From the NCBI GenBank assembly GCA_963082975.1, contig OY720344.1, positions 68,848,546 to 68,912,545 of the forward strand: 64,000 bases of DNA. The letters run 5' to 3'. Below, piece after piece: positions 55,776 through 64,000 of this stretch (its first letter is position 1; every line of letters starts with the position of its first letter). The stretch is from Labia minor (Eukaryota; Arthropoda; Insecta; Dermaptera; Spongiphoridae). A program made the position numbers and the translations under genes. The notes under the pieces are model-generated. The model did not search any database. It was given only the letters and a program-made list of their open reading frames with translations, and was not told the DNA's origin.

Positions 55776-56574
55776 TTTTTTTTTTTTTTTTTTTATTTAG
55801 CATCCATTTATTTTGTACATCTCCCCGAAGGCAATAATACATGGTTTACAAATAAAGTAATAAATGGGGAAGGGAGGTAAAAGGAAATTATAGAGCAGGT
55901 TAAGGAGAGTGAGTCATTGGAAGTGTGGGTAGGAAAATAGTCGAGGAGGAAGAAGGGAATGTCACTGAATTATTAATCTGATGGCTAATCCCAGCAAGGG
56001 CACCATCGCGGGTCTATTTATTAATGTCTCTTGTTCTTGTCAAGTCCTGTAGATTGAGTCTTTTGAGTCGTCTCAGTTGTCCTTGTGTGTCTAATAGTTG
56101 TCGGGCTTTGGGATTAGGGTGTTTAAGGAGTCTGTCTTTGTAGCAAAGGCTGTAATTTTTAATTTCCATTTCGATTGTATCTATTCCGAGGTCCCTATGG
56201 ATCAGACTGTTAGGGACATACCAAGGAGCACCGACTATCAGTCTGAGAGTTTTGTTTTGAAACCGCTGAATTAGGTCTCTATTGCAGAGGTTCTTAAACT
56301 GTGGTCCGCGGACCCCTGGGGGTCCGCGAAGCCTTTACTGGGGGTCCGCAAAGCCATCGTACAGGTGCACGAGAAAATGATGAGTCAGTTAAAACTTTAT
56401 TTAATATAAAAGGAGCGATGGCATGGCTTTGTGAGGAAACAGATCAAATACCCAAATTCAACGAAATGTGCAAGAAAATTATTGCTACCGTTTCCATCTT
56501 CATATTTAGCTGAATTTTCTAATAAAATCTGTTCTACAATATGCAAAAAAATCGTTATTCACCAATCACTGTTA

Positions 56575-56990
56575 GGCCCGATTCACACACAAGTGGCGTA
56601 TGGCACTGGCGTGGTTCTGGCGTGGAACAGGTTTGTTAATGTAATTGCGTTAGCTTATGACTCAATACACGAAGACCACTCCACTCCGACGCCACCGGTG
56701 GCTCGTAGGACTGGCACGCCACTTCTAGACCATTTCATTATTCATTTCAACTTTTTAATCAAATTTTATATTTTGCCAGCATTTAATTTTAAAAACGTGT
56801 TTTTTGTGTTATCATCATTGTTAACGCCTCTCTCTGATTTTGATTTATTTATTTAATGTCAATTTATTTTTATATAATTTTTATAATTTTTTCTTTCATA
56901 TATATATCTTTATATATATATTTTACTAGCTGATCAGAACCACGCCAGAACCACGCCAGTGCCATACGCCACTTGTGTGTGAATCGGGCC
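56575..56990. mobile_element. Harbinger-like miniature element 1
   Basis: The ends GGCCCGATTCACACACAAGT and its complement are inverted repeats, with TTA directly outside on both sides (56572-56574, 56991-56993). A 3-bp TTA/TAA duplication with GG-C-starting ends is the PIF/Harbinger signature. The right half has lost symmetry and contains an AT-rich insert. Confidence 0.8.
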
Positions 56991-57033
56991 TTAGAAATAT
57001 TAACCATATATCCTTGTTCTTATGAGATCTTAA

Positions 57034-57381
57034 GGCCCGATTCACACACAAGTGGCGTATAGCACTGGCGTGGTTCTGGCGTGGAACAGGTTTGTAATGT
57101 AATTGCATTAGCTTATGACTCAATACCCACAGATATGGCGTGTTGGAGGCGTGGAAAATGGCACGAAGACCACTCCGCTCCGACTCCACCGGTGGCTCGT
57201 AGGGACTGGCACGCCACTTCTAGACCATTTGGAGTGGTCTTCGTGCCATTTTCCACGCCTCCAACACGCCATACGCCATATCTGTGGGTATTGAGTCATA
57301 AGCTAATGCAATTACATTAACAAACCTGTTCCACGCCAGAACCACGCCAGTGCGATACGCCACTTGTGTGTGAATCGGGCC
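57034..57381. mobile_element. Harbinger-like miniature element 2, almost perfect foldback
   Basis: The same ends, with TAA on both sides (57031-57033, 57382-57384). The left and right halves are reverse complements over most of their length, so the 348-bp element can fold into a hairpin of about 150 pairs. It shares its outer 120 bases with element 1, 40 bases away. Confidence 0.82.
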
Positions 57382-57745
57382 TAAGCCAGAAATTAACTAA
57401 TAAAATGACGTAAAGTACCTAAAGTTGGGATGGGGTCCGTCAAAAAGAATTTTCTCAAGTGGGGGTCCGCGGAGTACATAAGTTTAAGAACCTCTGCTCT
57501 ATTGGATTTGCTCGCGGTCCCCCACATCTGAATGCTATAGGTCCAAATGGGTTTAAGGATTATTTTGTAAGAAGTTTATTGTCTATCGTGTCAGTTGAGA
57601 TTTTTGTCGGAGCAGCCAGTCTAATTTGTTAAGTTTAAGTCTCAGTTGTTTCTTTTTTGACTTGATGTGCATCTCCCACGTAAGGCGTCTGTCAAGGTGC
57701 ATACCGAGGTACTTTACAGTACTTTTAGTCGAAATGGGTTTGATA

Positions 57746-58410
57746 GACAAAAAATGTATATAAATATTGTTATATTATTATTTAATTTTGTTCAAAATAT
57801 CTTAAACTTGAAGGTAAAATTAAGAATAAATTTCAATATACGGGGCATCGTTTCGGGGTTTTGGAGTTTTCAATTTGCTTTGGGAAACGAATATTTTCCC
57901 TCGCACAAATTAATCAAGAGTAATTTGTTTTATGACAAATAGCTTATTGTGGTTGCTAGGTTGAATCTATGGGCAAGTCGATTATATTATTTTTATTTAT
58001 TTAATTTAATTAATATTTAGAATACCAATAAAGGATAGTTATATTTTATTGCACTTTTATCATTAAAGAACACAAAAAATAGAACGTTCAAGTCATTATC
58101 AAGTAACTACACTGACCAAAATACTAAAGCCGACAGACAGCAACATGTATCTAATATAATTTCCTTAGATGTTTTTTTCTTTATTATTGCATGTATATAA
58201 AATATTTTTCGAAATTAATACTAATATATGAGAAAAAGTCAAGAAGTTCTTGCCTTTTTGAATTTCCCGTCTTTTAAATGCAATGACAACATTGCTCCTG
58301 TTAGTAGGCAACTATCAGCTGACTATTGTCGAAATTTGAACCAGCTGGGCCTTTTAGTTTTTGTTTGGCATCCATATAATAGCAGACTACTTCGTGATAT
58401 GAGAAGGAAA
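57746..58410. other. AT-rich stretch without gene
   Basis: A short plus-strand frame (58228-58413) has no recognisable motif. Nothing else seen. Confidence 0.5.
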
Positions 58411-58650
58411 TAGAAAAAATGAATTTCCATGAAAATTCATGAATTGGGATACGAATTGCCTCCTCATCCGCCCTATTCTCCGGATTTATCCCCGAGTGAC
58501 TATTTCTTGTTTCTAAAACTGAAGAAATGGCTAAATATTGGAGATAGCGTATAGAGCTCAAAGGAGACTACGTTGAAAAATAAAATAATTTTTTACCCTA
58601 AAACCTATGTTTCATTTTAAAAGTCACGGACTTATTGATCTGCACTCGGG
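58411..58650 (+). pseudogene. mariner 3' fragment
   Basis: The plus strand reads KIHELGYELPPHPPYSPDLS followed by PSDYFLFLKLKKWLNI, the third-Asp block of mariner transposase (HPPYSPDL-PSDY), here with the Asp retained. A stop and a short tail follow, then aagtcacggacttattgatc at 58620-58640, which looks like a mariner inverted-repeat end. The 5' part and the left end are missing. Confidence 0.8.
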
Positions 58651-61600
58651 CAATATATTTAAAAATAATATACTATAAGTAATTTATAAAAAAAAATATA
58701 AATAAATTTCACAAAATAAGAAAATATGCGTTTTTAATAAATTTAAATTTAAAAATGTAAAAATTTTGTTGCAATAATTTTTCAATCGATATTCTTTATT
58801 ATTTTAAAAATGTTCTATTGGCATGAAATTGCTTCCAGCTCACCATGGAGAGAGAATCCTCTTTTATAGACACAGATTCGATTTCAACTTTTTTTAACTT
58901 TCTCAGTCAATTTACTTAATCTTTGGTCAATTATTGATGCGTTTTTTACCATATTATAATAGATATCCATTTCAATCCCTTTAAAAAGTTATCTCTTTTC
59001 TATTCATATAACTCATTACTTTGAGAGATAATTTAAATTATTCTTGAATATATTTTACTTTTTTGAATTATTATTTAATATTACAACTCTTCACGTTACA
59101 AACGTTTATTATTCATTCTTCATTTGTCACTACAGTTTCATTAAAACGGGATAAAATATTAATTTTTTAATTATGTTAAATAAGTAATTGTTATTATTTA
59201 TAATGATCTTATTAATTTATGCATTTTTGGAATGAATTTCTTCATAATCTTAAGATTTATTGTTATAAATTCCTTTTCATAACTCAAATTAATATTTTTA
59301 TTAACTTTTATAAATTTTAAACTGAAGGAATAGACAGATTCACAGGGATTAACCGAGTTTTGGTTAATGTTATTTGCCTTGAGAAACTGTTCAAGAAGAG
59401 AAATGATGGGAAAGTTGTTTTAAGATACATTAATTAAATGAAAGGAAATGTCGAATAATGAAATGAATTTTCATGGAAACATCTAATCGATCACTAAATT
59501 CAACAAGTAAAATGAGTTTAAAGAGAAAATTATTTAATAAAAACATTAATAAATCTTGAACATGTTTATCAATGATTTAATATGTTTATTTTTACGTTGA
59601 ATTGAATAAAGTAAATTGAATCGTTGGATTTTCCTTAAGTCTTCATTGCATTGGATTCTAAATGATACAATAAAAAGCGATGGAAAGCAAAACTAAAATT
59701 GATTTCTTCACTCTTTCTTTATTTGATACAAATATCACTTTTTCCTTTTTCCTTATTTTTATTATTATATTCTTCAAACTCTTTGAGATTTTGTTCGATT
59801 TATGTCAAAAACAATCAGCAAGCAAACAAAACATTTTCATAGGACGCTTTTAGAACACTTACTCTTTTTAATTGCACCCAGACCTATTTTTTTCTTTATT
59901 ATTATATCATCAATTTTGAAATATTAATTAATCAATTTAAAAAAAAAATAATTAGAAAACTTTAAAAATTATTTATTTTCTTTAATAAACAAGCATAATT
60001 AATTCATTTATTTTAATTTAGAACAACAAAAGTTTATGATTTCAATTTATGAACCCAATTAAAAAATACCTTCTAGTTTAATAATTATTCTTTTCATTTG
60101 TTCTTAGTTATTTCAAAGATAATTTACACTGAATTTCTTCTATTGGACTTTTCGATTATTTCCAGTAAAATAATTGTAAATTCTTTGTTTTGTTCGTGTT
60201 TTGTTTTTACCAATTACTTTTAATCAGTTGAGAATATAGAAGGGACACAAAGCGCTTTTGTTCGTTTGTCCTTTGGCTTTCTAGGAAGGGGAGGATTTCA
60301 TCATAAATCTCTTCTTGTAGAAATCCACCCATACAAGCGCAATTCATACAATGCCAGAAATAAACTTCTCTTTCAAGCAGCCATACATCAAATCTTGAAA
60401 GATTATTATTTATTAATAGATCTATAAAAATCGACTTACAATCATTGTTAATGAATCTTTTCCTATAAATTTTATTTAAATTGACATTTGTTCAAAAACT
60501 TCTTAGATCAGATTTATGGTGATAATATAAATCTTAAATACTATATAATACCATAAGTAAAAAAAGGATGGTCAAGAAAAGTTAATAAAAAAGATTGAAA
60601 AGACCAAGATTATATTTAATATTTTCTTTTGATCTCTTGTTTTAGATTATTCTTTGGCTCTTGTTAAAGCCACAAGAAAAAACTTTTTTAAAAAGCTTTC
60701 TATGTACTTGTAATTACACAAAAAACAATACATTTTTAAAAATTAAAATTATCACATTGTTTAACAATTAGAGCATCTTTTCTACTTCTTTAATTTTTAT
60801 TTTTATCATAAAAAAAATTAATAAAATTTAAAATTATGACCAAATTTAGATACAACTTGAACAGAGAGACTCTTAATAATTTTTTAATATTTCCTGATTG
60901 AGAATTGTCAGGGTATTCGAGAGGGGAGATTGTAGTGGGATTTTAATAATCCTTAGTCAATTGAATAGTTCACGGGTTCCTTTTTTCTACGTTGACCTTT
61001 TCTCTGGATGATATCTAAGTCCTTTTTTCCTTGACTACTTTTCTTCAAATTTCTTCTTTGTGTTTTGTATGTCTTTCTTTTTTATGAAGCTATTTTTATC
61101 TATTAAGTCTTCATATTTTCTTATTTTATGAAACCGTCCAGTTCAAGTTTTTGTCAATTTCAGTCTTTAATTGAACAACTTGAAAATATGATTTTTCCAA
61201 ATATTGCTAACAATTTCGGGAATCACGACTGTCTATGCAAGCAAGCTATATTAACCCAAAATAAAATGGTGGAAATTATGCTCAACAGCGCAGAGGGATG
61301 AAAAAAAAATAAAAATATGTTGCCGAATTTAATGATAATGGACAAGCTGAAACAAAATAAAATATTGTTGAGCCTAGATCAGAAAGAAATAATAACAAAA
61401 TTAAATTAATCAAAATATCCGATGCTAACATATTGATCTGGAAGGAAAATTTAGGTTCACTTTTTTACAAATAAAAGAAAAAGGTTCGTTGACACGTTAT
61501 AATATTTAATGAAAAGAAAATTAATATAAAATAAAAATCAAAAAATGAAATTGATATAAAAATTAAAACGAGATAATCCTTAGAATTTACAAATTAAATA

Positions 61601-62370
61601 TAAAAATAATGAGGAATAAATGCTAGCTAGCGCTCAGCTAAAACAAAACAAGTTTACAAAATAAAAATAATAATAATAATACCTCAGCACAGTTTAAAAT
61701 GCACGTGGTCAACAACAAATCTAAAAATGGCAAATTCAAACCTAAAAAGCTATAAGCATGAGAACAACGAGTCCAAAAAGTAAGTGGAAGCGATCAACTC
61801 TCGAAGCCAAGGGAAGTAGCCCTTGGCCAAAATCGACCATGCGAGAAGGTGATTGGTTGTAAGGAATCACGTGACCCTTTTTTCCAGACCACCCGTTGCT
61901 ACCAATTTAAATGACCACGTGTTGACTTAAATATACAAAAAAAAAAATATATATAAAAATAAAAACTAATAAAATTATATACAAATAAATTCATAATAAA
62001 ATAACAAAATCTAAATCGGGGAGAGGCTTTAACAATACAGAAGAAAAAAACCTCTAAGAAGAGAGTTAAGGTACCTATGGGCTGGCAAGACAATCACGCC
62101 AGTCCGAGCAGCTCCCTGTCTTGAGATAAGATGATTGTCATAATTCGAGGAATAATTTGGCTCCTAAGTGTGAATGTTTTTTTTTAGTGGATGAGTCCCA
62201 AACTATGGCTGCTAGGAAAAGATCTGCCAAAACACACAAGAAAAAAATCTCTTATGAACGATGACCTCAATCGAATCAGTTTTAAGATTCAAATGAAAAT
62301 TCCTGGTGAAGTTATCAATTAAAAATTCATTGACACTGAACACTAAGAGAAACAAATTAATGAAAATACA
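58651..62370. other. AT-rich stretch; CCAAT and E-box patch at 61820-61930
   Basis: No gene supported over 3.7 kb. The patch 61790-62110 is richer in G and C and has gattggttg, two CACGTG words (about 61869 and 61916) and a possible splice-donor-like aaggtacct (about 62069). It could be a promoter or 5' exon of a host gene outside what I can recognise. Confidence 0.4.
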
Positions 62371-63052
62371 AATAAGTTGACCTGTGGCCAGGTCCGAACC
62401 GACCGACGGTTTGAAGTAAATTAATTTCTAGCTACAGAAACAATTTCAAATAATTTTAATATATCTATTAATGTAATAAAAAACAGATATGAATACATAA
62501 ATAATAAATATAAACATTTTTAATTTTATTTTATTTATAATATATATGTAAGACCAGGCTGTGACGTCATGAATGGCTGGATGACGTCATATAATTTTAA
62601 ATCAAGAAAAAACTAATAAATATGATTTTCCCGAGGATAAAACCAATACAAAGTGTATGATACGTGGTGATATATAAAAAAATCTCCTCATGTGAAATTT
62701 GGTGTGAAAATAACCCTTTCCTTCCTATCGTCGATCGCTAATACTACCACTTCCGGTTTCCGGATTTGCACCAAAAGTTGATCAATTCATCCCACTGATG
62801 CATTAAGTAAATATACCAAATTTCATCAAAATCGGTTGAGCCGTTCAGGCTGTACACATCTATACGGACGGACAGACGGACAGACGGACAGACGGACAGA
62901 CGGACAGACGGACAGACGGACGGACAGACATCATGCTAAAAATACATTTTTCTGTTTAGAAAATGCATGATTCGTGGAGATATGTAAAAATCTCCACATG
63001 TGAAATTTGGTGTGAAAACAATACCTCCCTTACTATCGTCGGTCGGTAAAAA
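62371..63052 (-). mobile_element. HINE-A, copy 3, with expanded 8-bp microsatellite
   Basis: The plus strand starts with the stem-loop GACCTGTGGCCAGGTC (62379-62394) and ACCGACCGACG (62398-62408), and ends with CGTCGGTCGGT (63037-63047). It has two TGACGTCA palindromes and the core at 62818-62845. The ggacagac word is repeated about seven times (62871-62930) against one or two in the other copies. It is inserted alone in AT-rich sequence and is the most complete member. Confidence 0.78.
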
Positions 63053-64000
63053 TTTTAGAATTTAAACATTCAATTATAAAGTTAAGTTTGTAAAGGAATA
63101 GTAAATTATTTCTTAGTATATTGCCTTTTAAGTCAGAGATCACATAAATATTTTAAGACATAATCCAAATTTATTTGTGTTTTTACAAATGCTTACTTGT
63201 AGATTTTTTGCTTTTTTTGTTTTAAAAACACCGAAAGGGTTTGAATTCATCTCCTTCCTTACTAGTCTCAAGTTTCAAGTGAAAGCATGATTTAAATTTT
63301 TTTCTTTTGTAATTTTTTTTCTCTTCTCTTGCTAAGACGCCACTAAGATTAAAGTATTTTATAAATTAAATTTTTAAATAGATCCTAGCTGGAATATTTT
63401 TCAAAAATCAAATGTAATCTAATAGAAAAACAATTAATACCAAACAAATTACTTCTTTTTCAATAAAGAAAATAATAATTAAATTAAATTATATATATAA
63501 ATATTTTAGATTATTTATTTGAACTCCTATAACTTTAGGAATTTAATTGAAAGTTTTAATAAACACTTTCTATTCAGAGAGATGAGATTTCGTTTCTTTT
63601 TCGATTTTGTTCTCTGCTATCAAATTAACATCAGTTCATTGACAGAATCAAACTGGGTTGCTTTTCCTCTGACCTCAATAAACAATGAAAAGGGATTCCC
63701 ATTTACACTATTTTCAACATGTACATTCAATTAAATCTATAGGAGGTTTCAGTAGACTTGTGGTTGTAATTATTTTATATTATATATATAACCAGGCGCC
63801 TGAGGGTAAAGGCCTCTCCAAAAAAAAAAACATTAAAAATTACCTAAAACAATTTTACAAATTAAAATACAAGTATGAATTCATTTATGAAAATTTGTTC
63901 CAATAAAGTGCCACATTTACAAGAAAAAATTGATTGATTATAATAAATTTATATAAAATTTTCTGACTTACATCATATAATATATTTAAGTAAATTGGTT
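63053..64000. other. AT-rich stretch without gene
   Basis: A short, motif-free frame (63519-63734) is probably chance. Nothing else seen to the end of the window. Confidence 0.5.

Larger units (their letters stand above)
56285..57496. mobile_element. hAT element (1.2 kb) inside LINE copy 2
   Basis: The ends CAGAGGTTCTTAAACTGTGG and (inward from the right) CAGAGGTTCTTAAACTTATG are inverted repeats. The 8-bp ctctattg flanks both sides (56277-56284, 57497-57504). Near both ends stands gggggtccgcgg. A short frame (KGAMAWLCEETDQIPKFNEM) may be a transposase scrap but I cannot assign it. Two Harbinger-like miniature elements sit in the middle and account for over half of the length. Confidence 0.9.
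55776..57745 (-). pseudogene. Jockey-like LINE, 3' part (copy 2) with poly(A) tail
   Basis: On the minus strand (ignoring the insert at 56285-57496) the sequence reads YLGMHLDRRLTWEMHIK-like, KLNKLDWLLRQKSQLT, ILKPIWTYSIQMWG, RFQNKTLRLIVGAPWYVP, DRLLKHPNPKARQLLD, then the same 3' untranslated stretch as copy 1, AATAAA and a poly(A) tail (the T-run at 55776-55794). So this is a genuine retrotransposed 3' end. It is 5'-truncated before the catalytic motif. Copies 1 and 2 come from one family but differ by many substitutions and small indels. Confidence 0.82.

Overview
The window looks like intergenic DNA from a repeat-rich, AT-rich animal genome, most probably an arthropod; I could not identify the species. 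The reasons are long A/T deserts, many broken transposon genes of animal families (mariner, piggyBac-like, hAT, Mutator-like, Helitron, Copia, Ty3/Gypsy, Jockey-, R2- and R4-type LINEs), eukaryotic TATA and AATAAA signals inside LTRs, and no bacterial gene organisation. I found no host protein-coding gene that I can support. Nearly everything recognisable is mobile DNA, mostly dead, often nested, and dateable by insertion order.

Layout. 1-977: a foldback element holding a small hairpin insertion and a Helitron 5' end. 3039-3348: a hAT miniature element with a perfect 8-bp target duplication. 6.2-8.2 kb: a Jockey-like LINE fragment, a shared junction module and an LTR element. 9.2-10.4 kb: a piggyBac-like transposase pseudogene. 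11.8-12.4, 20.4-21.0 and 62.4-63.1 kb: three copies of a Helentron-like non-autonomous family (here HINE-A). 13.9-14.8 kb: two mariner fragments. 15.8-17.7 kb: a strikingly GC-rich R2-type LINE. 17.7-18.3, 19.8-20.4, 44.9-45.6 and 47.1-48.1 kb: four copies of a second family (HINE-B). 21.3-26.2 kb: a fairly complete Copia element on the minus strand, interrupted by a mariner deletion derivative. 26.2-28.7 kb: R4/Dong-type LINE pieces. 29.3-30.0 kb: a Ty3/Gypsy fragment. 30.4-31.4 kb: a hAT miniature element and a long foldback element. 35.5-40.8 kb: a Helitron with its replicase half gutted, with further Helitron ends up to 43.4 kb. 46.2-48.8 kb: a Mutator-like element with 9-bp target duplications and palindrome-array ends, carrying a HINE-B copy that itself carries a hAT. 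50.4-54.2 kb: a Gypsy-like LTR element with two near-identical LTRs. 54.2-54.9 kb: a Tc1/IS630-like transposase fragment. 55.8-57.7 kb: a second Jockey-like LINE copy with a poly(A) tail, carrying a hAT element that carries two Harbinger-like miniature elements. 58.4-58.7 kb: a mariner 3' end.

The most interesting structure is what HINE-A and HINE-B share: the same opening (TTTTTAC), subterminal inverted repeats, a microsatellite, a related internal core that also occurs in the Helitron 5' ends, and a perfect stem-loop just inside the 3' end. This points to one Helitron/Helentron lineage whose replication machinery has been parasitised repeatedly. The Mutator-like element with palindromic tandem arrays as its terminal repeats is the other structure I would check first.
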